Shown one piece after another: positions 28,066-36,562 of a stretch of 45,718 nt of DNA; the stretch's first letter is position 1, and each line of letters begins with the position of its first letter. Made by a program: the position numbers and the translations under genes. The notes under the pieces are model-generated. The model was not told where the DNA came from, ran no database searches, and saw only the letters and a list, made by a program, of their open reading frames with translations. Origin of the DNA: Arcobacteraceae bacterium (lineage in GTDB: Bacteria; Campylobacterota; Campylobacteria; Campylobacterales; Arcobacteraceae); assembly GCA_029935705.1 (NCBI GenBank), contig JAOZJU010000007.1:1-45718 (forward strand). Reading direction: 5' to 3'.

Positions 28066-28434
28066 CTATTTTGCAGCCGCGCCGACTGTTTTCTTTTTGC
28101 CTTTTCTTGTTCTGGCATTTGTTTTTGTTTTTTGACCACGACATGGTAAACCAGCTCTATGTCTTAGACCTCTATATGAGCCCATATCCATAAGTGCTTT
28201 TATATCCATAGCAGTTTGTTTTCTTAGATCACCTTCAACTGTATAGTTTGCTTCCAATTCATTTCTTATGCTTGCTATCTCTTCTTGAGTTAATTCATGC
28301 ACTCTTTTGTTTGGGTCTAATTTTGTAGCTTCCAATATCTTTCTTGAACTATGTAAACCTATACCAAATATATATGTCAAACCATATTCAATTCTTTTTT
28401 TGTTTGGAAGATCTGTTCCTGCAATTCTTGCCAT
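28066..28434 (-). CDS. rpsM: 30S ribosomal protein S13
   Basis: S13 (122 aa) sits in the small-subunit head and contacts the P-site t[23 protein letters not shown] at the start and [20 protein letters not shown] near 92-111 are diagnostic. It follows rpmJ by 3 bp, an almost universal gene order. Confidence 0.97.
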   Translation of the reverse strand: MARIAGTDLPNKKRIEYGLTYIFGIGLHSSRKILEATKLDPNKRVHELTQEEIASIRNELEANYTVEGDLRKQTAMDIKALMDMGSYRGLRHRAGLPCRGQKTKTNARTRKGKKKTVGAAAK

Positions 28435-28437
28435 ATC

Positions 28438-28551
28438 TTATCCTTGTCTTTGTTTGTGTTTTTTGGTTTCACAAATAACTCTTGTGACACCTTTTCGTTT
28501 GATGATTTTGCATTTCGCACACATCTTCTTGACCGATGCTCTTACTTTCAT
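28438..28551 (-). CDS. rpmJ: 50S ribosomal protein L36
   Basis: This short gene encodes 37 residues, [20 protein letters not shown] followed by a conserved basic tail ending KKHKQRQG. The zinc ligands of the C-type L36 are C11, C14 and C27, plus the histidine H32. The length is the standard one. A GGCAGATT site precedes the ATG at 28551. It is the first gene of the alpha operon here. The infA gene, commonly just upstream, is not found. Confidence 0.95.
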   Translation of the reverse strand: MKVRASVKKMCAKCKIIKRKGVTRVICETKKHKQRQG

Positions 28552-28603
28552 AATCTGCCTTTTTTTGTTTTTCATCTCAATAGGTTAGGTAAACCAACTC
28601 TTA

Positions 28604-28622
28604 GTAGATAATTTTTATCTAC
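28604..28622 (-). promoter_or_regulatory. leader hairpin of the alpha operon
   Basis: The minus-strand leader between the promoter and rpmJ contains GTAGATAA-AAA-TTATCTAC, a perfect 8-bp stem with a 3-nt loop, about 53 nt before the start codon. Leaders of ribosomal protein operons often carry autoregulatory sites. No U-run follows it, so it is not an attenuator by itself. Confidence 0.45.
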
Positions 28623-28656
28623 AAAAACTTCATCGTTTGATTGAGTATGAACCTAT

Positions 28657-28678
28657 ATTGTATCATATTAAACTTAAA
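28657..28678 (-). promoter_or_regulatory. alpha operon promoter
   Basis: On the minus strand TTTAAG (28678-28673) is followed after 10 bp by TACAAT (28662-28657). About 100 nt of leader precedes rpmJ. Confidence 0.55.
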
Positions 28679-28738
28679 TAAGCTATGATAGTAACAAAAA
28701 TTTTAAAATAGGTGATTTTAGAGATGCTGTGCAATTTT

Positions 28739-28760
28739 TTTAAGAGTTTTTTGCTACAAT
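28739..28760 (+). promoter_or_regulatory. orphan promoter
   Basis: TTTAAG (28739-28744) and TACAAT (28755-28760) are 10 bp apart with GTTTTTTGC between them, one of the best matches to the local promoter pattern. AGATGC lies 17 bp upstream at 28722-28727. The nearest ATG codons downstream open only 3-7 codon frames. Confidence 0.5.
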
Positions 28761-28812
28761 TTATGGATTGAAAAAGAAAATGAAGTTTCAGTAAGAATAA
28801 AATGATAAATAT

Positions 28813-28939
28813 TATTTGCGATACTTAAGTTGCTGACTATTTATAAGTTTTAAAGCATATTTGATATTTTTAACCAAATAAACCATAAAATATATTAAAA
28901 CAAAAAGAGCTAAAAGTAGCTCAAAATTTATCGCAAATA
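28813..28939. repeat. 11-bp inverted repeat pair enclosing 105 bp
   Basis: TATTTGCGATA at 28813-28823 is exactly complementary to TATCGCAAATA at 28929-28939. A smaller hairpin (28907-28922) lies inside. In RNA this would form a closing stem. Confidence 0.6.
28897..28922 (-). terminator. rho-independent terminator after rpiB
   Basis: On the minus strand GAGCTA-CTTT-TAGCTC forms a 6-bp stem and is followed at once by TTTTTGTTTT. It lies 47 bp past the rpiB stop and ends the ileS-to-rpiB run. Confidence 0.7.
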
Positions 28940-28968
28940 GAAAAATATATGATAAAAATCAATATATT

Positions 28969-29400
28969 TTATAGTTTATCTATCTTTTTTACTCTATTTG
29001 TATGTCTGCCTTGCTCAAAACTACAATCTCGCCAGCTTTTGATTATCTGTTCTATCATAGCTTTGCCACTTACTCTTGAACCCAAACATAGTATATTTGC
29101 ATCGTTGTGTTGTTTTGATAAAATAGCACTAAGACTATCGTGACATAAAGCTGCTCTTATGCCTTGAAATCTGTTTGCTGATATACTCATACCAATACCA
29201 GTGCCACATATTAGAACTCCTTGTGAGCCAATATCATCTAAAATTTTTTTTGATACAATTTTTGCAAAATCAGGATAATCAACCCTCTTGTCATCAAATG
29301 TTCCTACATCTATCACTTCATCCCCATATGATAGAAATATATTTTTGACAAAATCTTTTATCTCATATCCTGCATGGTCAGCACCTATATAATATCTCAT
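28969..29400 (-). CDS. rpiB: ribose-5-phosphate isomerase B
   Basis: RpiB (143 aa) interconverts ribose 5-phosphate and ribulose 5-phosphate. IGADHAGYEIKDFVK at 5-19 is the family start. The catalytic cysteine is in GVLICGTGIGMSISANRFQG near 63-82 and ALCHD follows near 88. It shares one base with the lepB stop. It is the last gene of the minus-strand run and has its own terminator. Its product feeds prs, encoded about 8 kb away. Confidence 0.94.
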   Translation of the reverse strand: MRYYIGADHAGYEIKDFVKNIFLSYGDEVIDVGTFDDKRVDYPDFAKIVSKKILDDIGSQGVLICGTGIGMSISANRFQGIRAALCHDSLSAILSKQHNDANILCLGSRVSGKAMIEQIIKSWRDCSFEQGRHTNRVKKIDKL

Positions 29401-30182
29401 TAGTATATTCCATCTTTATGTTCACTTTTATAGCTATCTAACTGCTCCAATTGTTTGGTGCTTTTAAATACTCTTTGCCATCTTATTTTTCTATCCTTAT
29501 CCCATGAAAAATATACAAACCAAGGTTTGCCTACTATAAATTTGTATGGCACAACACCCCAAAATCTACTATCGTTGCTGTGGTCTCTGTTGTCTCCCAT
29601 CATAAAGTAGCTACCTTTTGGCACTTGAATTGGTCCAAAATCAAAAAGCTCCATATGTGGTGAGCTTTCTCTTGTCACATTTTGGTCATAGTGTATGCCT
29701 TTGTGGATAGTTTTATATGGTTCAACAACAAAAAGCATATCATCTATAGTAACCAAAGTTTGATCTTTATACTCTTTTTTGATATACTCATCTCCTTGAT
29801 GTGGATGAAGGTATAGTTTTTTATCTTTTAGAAACAATATATCACCCTCAACAGCTACACATCGTTTGACATAATGTATCTTTTTGTCGTGTGGATATCT
29901 AAATACCGTGATATCACCTCTTGAGGGTCCATCGGCACTAAATAGGTGACCATCACCATCAAAATCAGGAAGAATTTCAACCTCTACCCATGGCAAGGTT
30001 GGAGTCGGCACTCCGTAGCTAAATTTTTTTACAAACAACATATCGCCTATAAGAAGTGAGTTTTTCATACTGCCACTTGGTATCACAAATGCTTGAGCTA
30101 TAAAAAATATGATAACCAACACAATAACTACAGTTCCTGTCCAACTGCTTGACCAGTTATATAATTTATTTAATATTTTCAT
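29400..30182 (-). CDS. lepB: signal peptidase I
   Basis: LepB (260 aa) removes signal peptides at the outer face of the inner membrane. One membrane helix spans about 15-33. The catalytic serine is S38 in IPSGSMKNSL, the general base is K106 in HYVKRCVAVEGD, and box E reads GDNRDHSNDSRFWG near 197-210. A single N-terminal helix is typical for this phylum. The start overlaps folD by 4 bp. Confidence 0.95.
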   Translation of the reverse strand: MKILNKLYNWSSSWTGTVVIVLVIIFFIAQAFVIPSGSMKNSLLIGDMLFVKKFSYGVPTPTLPWVEVEILPDFDGDGHLFSADGPSRGDITVFRYPHDKKIHYVKRCVAVEGDILFLKDKKLYLHPHQGDEYIKKEYKDQTLVTIDDMLFVVEPYKTIHKGIHYDQNVTRESSPHMELFDFGPIQVPKGSYFMMGDNRDHSNDSRFWGVVPYKFIVGKPWFVYFSWDKDRKIRWQRVFKSTKQLEQLDSYKSEHKDGIY

Positions 30183-31030
30183 TTAATTCCTTTATTTATT
30201 TTAGCCGCTTTTATTGTATTTTTTAAAAGCATAGCTATTGTCATAGGTCCAACACCACCTGGCACTGGAGTTATGTATGAACATTTTTTGGATAGATTTT
30301 TAAAATCCACATCACCTACAAGTTTGCCATTTTTGTTTTTGTTTATGCCTATATCTATAACTACTGTTTCATCTTTGATCATATCTTCTGTGATAAGATT
30401 GATCACACCAGCACCTACACACACAATATCGGCTTTTAAAGTATGCGATTTGAGGTCATTTGTATATATATGGCATATATCTACAGTCGCAAACTGGTTT
30501 AACATCAACGATGCCAATGGTTTGCCTACTATATTTGATGCACCAACTATACATACATTTTTGCCTTTTAGTTCTATATCGTATCTTTTAAATAGTTCCA
30601 TGATACCATATGGTGTTGCTGGCAAAAAGCCATCTATATTTGCTACTAATCGCCCCATATTAAATGGATGAAAACCATCTACATCTTTTGATGGTTTGAT
30701 AGCTTCAAGTATTTTGTTTTGGTCTATATGTTTTGGAAGCGGAAGCTGAACCAAAATACCATCTATATTTTCATTTTGATTCATCATATTTATAGTATCC
30801 AATATCTTTTGCTGAGATATAGATGATGGCATCTCGTGGACTATCGAATATATACCCACATCTTTGCATCGTTCGCTTTTCATATTTACATATGTTCTGC
30901 TTGCAGTATCGTCTCCTACGAGTATCACTGCCAAACCTGGGGTAATATCATAACTACTTAATTCTTTTGTTTGTTGTTTTATCTTTTGTATAATCTCATT
31001 TGCAACTTTTTTGCCATCTATTATAACCAC
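30179..31030 (-). CDS. folD: bifunctional methylenetetrahydrofolate dehydrogenase/cyclohydrolase FolD
   Basis: FolD (283 aa) interconverts methylene-, methenyl- and formyl-tetrahydrofolate with NADP. Motifs are the active-site tyrosine and lysine in TYVNMKSERCKDVG near 45-58, DGILVQLPLPKHID near 94-107, GASNIVGKPLASLML near 164-178, and PVPGGVGPMTIAMLLKNT near 255-272. Length is standard. It starts 9 bp after lptD ends and overlaps lepB. Confidence 0.96.
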   Translation of the reverse strand: MVIIDGKKVANEIIQKIKQQTKELSSYDITPGLAVILVGDDTASRTYVNMKSERCKDVGIYSIVHEMPSSISQQKILDTINMMNQNENIDGILVQLPLPKHIDQNKILEAIKPSKDVDGFHPFNMGRLVANIDGFLPATPYGIMELFKRYDIELKGKNVCIVGASNIVGKPLASLMLNQFATVDICHIYTNDLKSHTLKADIVCVGAGVINLITEDMIKDETVVIDIGINKNKNGKLVGDVDFKNLSKKCSYITPVPGGVGPMTIAMLLKNTIKAAKINKGIK

Positions 31031-31039
31031 TTTTGCCTC

Positions 31040-33145
31040 CTAATTGTATTGATAAGCACTATCTACTTCTCCTATTGGTTTCATCGTAAAGTTCAAATAT
31101 ATTGTATTTTCTCGAACTGCATTATTTGTAATCGTTGGAGCAGATACTAGTTGGTCTGTAAATTTAAGATCAACAGCCCAACACCTTTTGTTTATATTTA
31201 AAAAATACTCTTTTATGCTTGATAGATCATCTTCTATATTGTAGTTTTGTCTATATCCTGCTGTATAATATCTGTTAAACTTTAAAGATATGTCTATGAT
31301 GATTGACTCATCTTTTTTTAGGTCGTTTTCATCATCTTCTTGGGTTTGGTTGTGTTTTAGGTTGAGTTTAAAATAATCATTTTTATCCTCGAGTTCAGTT
31401 ATAGAAGATATTATTTTGTTTTTTTTGTTGCTATATTTTATCTTGTTTGAGATATATCCATCTTTCAAATAAAATGTCAAGTCATTTTCTAAAGCTTTTT
31501 TATCAGATGTTTTGTCTTCATTTAGTGTGACAAGTTGTCTTATTTTATGGTTCATTATCTGTCGTTTTGTAATAGTATCATAAAATGATTGGTTAAACAA
31601 TATATCAATATGGTTTGTAGTTTTGGTTATCGCAAATGGTTCAAGTGCTACATCGTCATCTGTATTTATATAGATATCTCCATCTTTTATGAGTGTTTTT
31701 GTATGCAAAAAATCAACTTTTACACCTAAGGTATGAATCTTTTTTTGATATGGTTTTAAGATATTTGTAGATAAAGATATCACATCGTTTGCTTCAATAT
31801 ATTTTCCATTTGTAAAACTGTTCTGTCTGTCTTTATAATCAATAAATTCACCATTTATCTGCTCTTTTAGCTCTATATTTACAAAATCATCAAATGTATC
31901 AAAAGAGTATATAAAAGGTGTATCAAGTTTAGCGACAGTAGCACTTGGTTTGTCTGTATTTGACCTTGAAAAGTTGCTTATGGTTATATCCAAAGAGTTT
32001 AAAAGTTTAGTTTCAAATAAACTAGCAAGATATCTATGATGCTTTAATTTTGGAAGTTGTTGTAGTATGTCGTTTTGTTTTATCTCAATACCATTTTCAT
32101 CTTGGTTTCTTGTATCTTTGTAGTATTTTAGTTCTATATTTGAAAACTCTCTGTCTTGGTTGTAAAAATAGGAGATAGTAGATGTAAGTTTTGTGCCTTG
32201 AAGTTTGTTTTCATGATTTTCAATATCTTGTGTAGTGTTGTATCCTATATCGTTTAGGTCATTTATAGATATATTTAAACCATCTTGTGTATTGTTGTTG
32301 GATATTATATGTGTCCTGTCGTAGTTTATATTGAAACCTTGGTGAGTTTTATTTTTTATATCATACTCTTTATAATAATCATCTTGTTCTACAAAAATAC
32401 CTGTTTTTATCTTAAGTTTGGAGTAATAACTATCAACCAATCTTTGTGTTACAAATATCCCATAACCTCTTTTGGCTCTTAGCTGTGGAGTTATCTCTGT
32501 GTCCCAGTTTTTTTGTGGAGCTACAAAAAGTGATTGAGAGTATAAAAAACCCTCTTTATTTGATATGCCAAATTTTGGTTCTAACAAACCTGTTCGCCTT
32601 GTATCATCAGTAGAAAAACCAAACCAAGGCAGATAAAATATAGGAAGTTTGCCTATATACAATCTTGTATTGTAGGTGTTTATCCATTTGTCTTGTGTAT
32701 CATAATCCCCCGATGTAAACTTTATGCTCCATAAAGGAGCTTCACAGTTACAGCTTGAGAGTTTTGCTTTTGTAAAACTATATAGCTCTTTTGATCTGTT
32801 TGCATCTTTTGATTTTATCCATATATTTGATGATGTGTCAAATATAGTCATATCTTTTATGGTTGCTGTATCATTTTTAAAATCTATAAAAACTTTGTTT
32901 GATAAAGTGAAGTATTGATTGTTTTTTAGCACTGATACATCATCATTTAACTTTAGTGTGTTTTTGCTTTTGTTAAATTTGATTTTTTTGGCTGTCATAT
33001 AATAAGATGGTGAAAATATCACTACATCACCAGAACCAGTGACCTCCTCTCCATTGCTTACAAGCTCTTTGGATAAAAGCTGTATCTTTTCATTTGCTAT
33101 CAAAGAGCTAAGCAAAAAGAAAAAAATGAATAGGATATATCGCAT
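31040..33145 (-). CDS. lptD: LPS-assembly outer membrane protein LptD
   Basis: LptD (701 aa) is the beta-barrel that places lipopolysaccharide in the outer leaflet. Residues 1-18 are a signal peptide ending in LIANEK. Residues about 20-115 form the periplasmic OstA/LptA-like beta-jellyroll (VTGSGDVVIFSPSYYMTAKK near 35-54). CNCEAPLW near 133-140 holds the cysteines used for structural disulfides, and YLPWFGFSTDDTRRTGLL near 172-189 is the highly conserved barrel entry. The rest is strand-rich barrel with many D/N/K loops. The size is shorter than E. coli LptD (784 aa), as usual here. It lies 11 bp after the RDD gene. Confidence 0.93.
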   Translation of the reverse strand: MRYILFIFFFLLSSLIANEKIQLLSKELVSNGEEVTGSGDVVIFSPSYYMTAKKIKFNKSKNTLKLNDDVSVLKNNQYFTLSNKVFIDFKNDTATIKDMTIFDTSSNIWIKSKDANRSKELYSFTKAKLSSCNCEAPLWSIKFTSGDYDTQDKWINTYNTRLYIGKLPIFYLPWFGFSTDDTRRTGLLEPKFGISNKEGFLYSQSLFVAPQKNWDTEITPQLRAKRGYGIFVTQRLVDSYYSKLKIKTGIFVEQDDYYKEYDIKNKTHQGFNINYDRTHIISNNNTQDGLNISINDLNDIGYNTTQDIENHENKLQGTKLTSTISYFYNQDREFSNIELKYYKDTRNQDENGIEIKQNDILQQLPKLKHHRYLASLFETKLLNSLDITISNFSRSNTDKPSATVAKLDTPFIYSFDTFDDFVNIELKEQINGEFIDYKDRQNSFTNGKYIEANDVISLSTNILKPYQKKIHTLGVKVDFLHTKTLIKDGDIYINTDDDVALEPFAITKTTNHIDILFNQSFYDTITKRQIMNHKIRQLVTLNEDKTSDKKALENDLTFYLKDGYISNKIKYSNKKNKIISSITELEDKNDYFKLNLKHNQTQEDDENDLKKDESIIIDISLKFNRYYTAGYRQNYNIEDDLSSIKEYFLNINKRCWAVDLKFTDQLVSAPTITNNAVRENTIYLNFTMKPIGEVDSAYQYN

Positions 33146-33156
33146 AGAAGTTTTAT

Positions 33157-33603
33157 CTAACTTTCTATCTCATCTACAACAAGTGTTTTGCCAATTTTAT
33201 CATGAAAAGTTTGTCTTGATGCTGTAAAAAATGCCAACAAAAAACCAAGATAGAAATACAACTCACTTAATACTCTACCAATTGATCTTAAGGATGATTG
33301 TAAAAGAGATACATTTTTATATGTATCAAAAGTTATCACACGAATTTTCATAATCTTTTTACCTACAGTTGCACCATAATACCATATAAAGATACTCTGG
33401 TACAAAAATTTTAAAAATATTATTTTATATACCTCTTCTTTTAAGACCAAAACAACAGTTTCATAAGTTCCACCTTTTATCATATCCCAAAACATAACAA
33501 TAAGCACAATATTTATAAGTATATCATCAATCACAAATGCCATGGCTCGTTTTCTAGTAGTAGATAAAGAGAGTTTGCTTATATCAATATTTTTGTTATT
33601 CAT
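33157..33603 (-). CDS. RDD family membrane protein
   Basis: This 148-aa protein has the RDD signature: RKRAMAFVIDDILINIVLIVMFW near the N-terminus, where R and D residues flank the first helix, then a second helix near 68-85 (KIIFLKFLYQSIFIWYYG) followed by ATVGKKIMKIRVI, and a third near 118-135. Function of the family is not settled. The chosen ATG at 33603 follows AAAAAGGAGAAATAT and overlaps the TGA of the small upstream gene. A longer reading from 33666 lacks a ribosome site. Confidence 0.85.
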   Translation of the reverse strand: MNNKNIDISKLSLSTTRKRAMAFVIDDILINIVLIVMFWDMIKGGTYETVVLVLKEEVYKIIFLKFLYQSIFIWYYGATVGKKIMKIRVITFDTYKNVSLLQSSLRSIGRVLSELYFYLGFLLAFFTASRQTFHDKIGKTLVVDEIES

Positions 33604-33722
33604 ATATTTCTCCTTTTTATATATTTGATAATCAATGTTAACATACCAACAACAAGCAGTATCCAAAAGATAGTTTCAAATATAAACTTTAGTTCAACAG
33701 GTTGATTAAAATCAAACAACAT
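33600..33722 (-). CDS. 40-aa single-pass membrane protein
   Basis: A short frame starts inside the end of ileS (11-bp overlap) and ends in TGA overlapping the RDD start (ATGA). The product starts MLFDFNQPVELKFIFETIFW, has one hydrophobic helix near 13-33 and a positive tail KYIKRRNI, giving an N-out or N-in anchor with a cytoplasmic basic end. Tight coupling on both sides argues it is real. A longer reading to 33812 would lie inside ileS and is rejected. No family is recognised. Confidence 0.6.
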   Translation of the reverse strand: MLFDFNQPVELKFIFETIFWILLVVGMLTLIIKYIKRRNI

Positions 33723-36438
33723 CTTGACATCTTTTGCATAAACTATCTTCAGTTTTTGCTCTATATTTCCAACATCGAGGACATTTTTGTTTGGAAGTTT
33801 TGTATACTTCAAACTCTATGGTATCAACTTCAAATGTAGTTAAAACTTGATCCTCTTTATGATGAATGATTTTACTCACTACTAACCAATCTTCGGCTTC
33901 TGTGCTATTTAATATATCAAGTTTGCCATCTATATCACAAACTACCAGCTCTAAAGTTGATTTGATAATTTTATCTTTTTTTAGATTTTCTACAGCTTCA
34001 TTGAAACCCTCTTTTATTTTGAGTAAAAATTTATAATCAAAATCACAGTTTATATCATCGATAGTATATTCTTCAAAATCAAATATATTTTTAGCATCGT
34101 TTGTCACTACTTTTGGTGCATATGAGATTATCTCATCCATAGTATATGTCAAAATGGGAGCGAGTGTTCTTAAGAGTGCTTTAGTTATCATAGCCATAGC
34201 TGTTTGACTGGCTCGTCTGTTTGGGTCATCTTTTTTGTTGCAATACAATCTATCTTTGCAGATATCAAGATATACATTTGACAAATCAGCCACAAGAAAA
34301 TTGTTCAACTGATTTAGACCTTTGCTATAATCATAGTTTTTAAAATCATCATCTATCTCTTTTAGAGTTTGTTTGGCTTTTTGTAGTATCCATCTGTCTG
34401 TTTGTTGTAGTGTGTTTATATTGGCAAACTCTTCTAGATCATCTATATTTGAGAGTAAAAATCTCATAGTGTTTCGTATCTTTCTGTATTGTTCTGCCAT
34501 CTGTTTTAGTATCTCATCGCTTATTTTTAAGTCATTTTGATAATCACTCATAGCAACCCAAAGTCTTAGTATATCAGCTCCATATTGTTTGATCACTTTA
34601 TCAGGGGATACTACATTGCCTTTTGATTTACTCATCTTTTCGCCTTTGGCATCTACTGTAAAACCATGAGTCAATACTGTTTTGTATGGTGGTTTTTCAC
34701 AACTTGACAAAGAGGTTAAAAGTGAGCTTTGGAACCAACCTCTATGCTGGTCACTTCCCTCAAGATACATATCTGCTGGAAATTTTTCACCATCATAATC
34801 ACCACTTCTTAAAACTGCATTTTGAGTGCTTCCGCTATCAAACCATACATCAAGTATATCTGTAGTTTTTTCTAAATCATCAGCATCTATGTTGCATCCT
34901 GGATACAATAACTCTTTTATGCTCATATCATACCAAGCATCGCACCCAAATTTGTCAAATATCATCGCTATATAGTTTAGTACTTTTTCATCGTATATGA
35001 TTTTGTCTGTTGATTTTTGTCTGAAAAATGCTATAGGCACTCCCCAATCTCGCTGACGACTAATACACCAATCTGGACGATTTTCTATCATTGATCTTAA
35101 TCTTTTTTTGCCATTTTTTGGATAAAATTTTATATCATCTATAGTATCTATAGCATTTTGCCGTAGAGTTTTATTCTCTTTGCCATATTTTGCATCAAGT
35201 TGAATAAACCACTGTTTTGTAGCACGAAATATCACAGGCTTGTGTGTCCTCCAACAAAACGGATAAGAGTGTGTGATATCAACTCTTTTAAGCAAACTTT
35301 CACCTAAGAGTTCAAGAATTTTTTCATTTGCTTTGAAGACATTTACCCCTACTAACTCTTCTGGATTGAACAAAAGCTTATCTTTGATCAAACTCTCATC
35401 ATAACAACCATTGTCAGCAACTGGCATTAGTACTTCAAGGTTGTATTTAAGAGCTACTTTATAATCATCCTCGCCATGGCCAGGAGCAGTATGTACACAT
35501 CCAGTTCCAGCTGTCATCTCTACATGTGAAGCCAATACTATAGTAGAGTCTCTGCCGTTTAGTGGATTTGTAGCAACTTTTCGTTCCAAAGTTTTTGGGT
35601 CAATTGTATTTACTATATCACCTTTTAAAATATCTTGGTCTATACAATACTGGTGTAGTTGTTTTGCTACTATATAATTGTCTGTTGTGCTTACATACTC
35701 TTCATCGCCATTTAGAGCTATGCCAGTGTTTGCTACAAGTGTCCATGGAGTTGTAGTCCATATGATAAGACTTTTGTCACTATCTTTTAACTTAAATGCC
35801 ACATAAACAGATGGCGAGATTTTGTCTTTGTACTCAACTTCAGCTTCAGCAAGAGCAGTTTTGGCAGCCCACGACCAAAATACAGGTTTGCTTCTTTGAC
35901 ACAACAAACCATGTTTTGCTATGGCTATGAGTTCTCTATAGATATTTGCTTCAAACTTAAAATTCATAGTAAGATATGGTTTGTCCCAATTTGCTATGAT
36001 GCCTAACTGTTTAAACTCATCTTTTTGGATATCAATATATTTTGTAGCATGGTTTCTACAAAGTTGTCGAAACTTGACTTTTGGCATCTCTTTCTTTTTT
36101 TGACCACCTACTTTTTCTTCTACTTTTTGTTCTATAGGAAGTCCATGACAATCCCAGCCCGGAGTAAATCGCACATCGTAACCGTCAAAATAATGATATT
36201 TGACCACTATATCTTTGAGTATTTTATTTAGAGCATGACCTATATGTATGTTGCCATTTGCATATGGAGGACCATCGTGAAATGTCCATATTGGTCTGTT
36301 TTTTCTGTTTTGTTTCATCTTGTCATATATATTGTCGCTATACCATTTTTTGTATTTTATAGGTTCGTTTTGTGGTAGGTTTCCTCGCATAGGAAAATTT
36401 GTCTTTGGTAGAAGCATTGTATCTTTGTAGTTTGTCAT
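33712..36438 (-). CDS. ileS: isoleucyl-tRNA synthetase
   Basis: IleS (908 aa) charges tRNA-Ile and edits valine. The HIGH motif reads ANGNIHIGHALNKIL near 58-72. The CP1 editing domain spans about 190-390, with WTTTPWTLVANTGIAL near 227-242 and GTGCVHTAPGHGEDDY near 312-327. KMSKS reads KGEKMSKSKGNVVSP near 599-613. The C-terminal zinc site is CPRCWKYRAK with a second CKRC pair near 885-905. This is the bacterial-type enzyme with normal length. It heads the minus-strand run to rpiB. Confidence 0.97.
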   Translation of the reverse strand: MTNYKDTMLLPKTNFPMRGNLPQNEPIKYKKWYSDNIYDKMKQNRKNRPIWTFHDGPPYANGNIHIGHALNKILKDIVVKYHYFDGYDVRFTPGWDCHGLPIEQKVEEKVGGQKKKEMPKVKFRQLCRNHATKYIDIQKDEFKQLGIIANWDKPYLTMNFKFEANIYRELIAIAKHGLLCQRSKPVFWSWAAKTALAEAEVEYKDKISPSVYVAFKLKDSDKSLIIWTTTPWTLVANTGIALNGDEEYVSTTDNYIVAKQLHQYCIDQDILKGDIVNTIDPKTLERKVATNPLNGRDSTIVLASHVEMTAGTGCVHTAPGHGEDDYKVALKYNLEVLMPVADNGCYDESLIKDKLLFNPEELVGVNVFKANEKILELLGESLLKRVDITHSYPFCWRTHKPVIFRATKQWFIQLDAKYGKENKTLRQNAIDTIDDIKFYPKNGKKRLRSMIENRPDWCISRQRDWGVPIAFFRQKSTDKIIYDEKVLNYIAMIFDKFGCDAWYDMSIKELLYPGCNIDADDLEKTTDILDVWFDSGSTQNAVLRSGDYDGEKFPADMYLEGSDQHRGWFQSSLLTSLSSCEKPPYKTVLTHGFTVDAKGEKMSKSKGNVVSPDKVIKQYGADILRLWVAMSDYQNDLKISDEILKQMAEQYRKIRNTMRFLLSNIDDLEEFANINTLQQTDRWILQKAKQTLKEIDDDFKNYDYSKGLNQLNNFLVADLSNVYLDICKDRLYCNKKDDPNRRASQTAMAMITKALLRTLAPILTYTMDEIISYAPKVVTNDAKNIFDFEEYTIDDINCDFDYKFLLKIKEGFNEAVENLKKDKIIKSTLELVVCDIDGKLDILNSTEAEDWLVVSKIIHHKEDQVLTTFEVDTIEFEVYKTSKQKCPRCWKYRAKTEDSLCKRCQDVV

Positions 36439-36465
36439 CTATCGCCTTATTTGTTGTTTTTTATT

Positions 36466-36494
36466 ATTTTATCCAAAAAAGCTTAAGAGCACCT
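36466..36494 (-). promoter_or_regulatory. promoter of ileS operon with AGRTGC element
   Basis: On the minus strand AGGTGCT (36494-36488) runs into CTTAAG (36487-36482), and TAAAAT (36471-36466) follows after 10 bp, preceded by TTGGA. This is the second copy of the AGRTGCYY extension. Confidence 0.55.
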
Positions 36495-36516
36495 TCTAAT
36501 TATATAACTTGGTAAC

Positions 36517-36538
36517 TTTAAGGAGATTTTGTTAAAAT
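36517..36538 (+). promoter_or_regulatory. promoter of prs-ridA
   Basis: TTTAAG (36517-36522) and TAAAAT (36533-36538) are 10 bp apart. The prs ATG at 36563 follows AAAAAAGGATACAA. Confidence 0.55.
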
Positions 36539-36562
36539 ATAGAAGTACAAAAAAGGATACAA

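Larger units (their letters stand above)
28552..28968. other. 417-bp intergenic region between alpha operon and rpiB
   Basis: This gap has no coding frame that I can support. It holds the minus-strand alpha-operon promoter and leader (28552-28680), a plus-strand promoter with no gene behind it (28739-28760), an 11-bp inverted repeat pair (28813-28823 and 28929-28939) and the rpiB terminator (28897-28922). Confidence 0.7.

Noticed and set aside
28780-28795. AAGTTTCAG, considered as part of a parS site
   Set aside because: Only one half resembles GTTTCAC and there is no matching GTGAAAC half, so it is not a parS palindrome.
33604-33666. Longer start of the RDD protein
   Set aside because: No ribosome site upstream, and the ATG at 33603 has AAGGAG and ATGA coupling.
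33723-33812. N-terminal extension of the 40-aa membrane protein
   Set aside because: It would be entirely antisense-free overlap with the end of ileS in another frame; the internal ATG gives the usual short overlap.
36439-36562. Possible attenuator between ileS and prs
   Set aside because: The sequence is explained by two divergent promoters; there is no hairpin followed by a U-run in either direction and no T-box motif.
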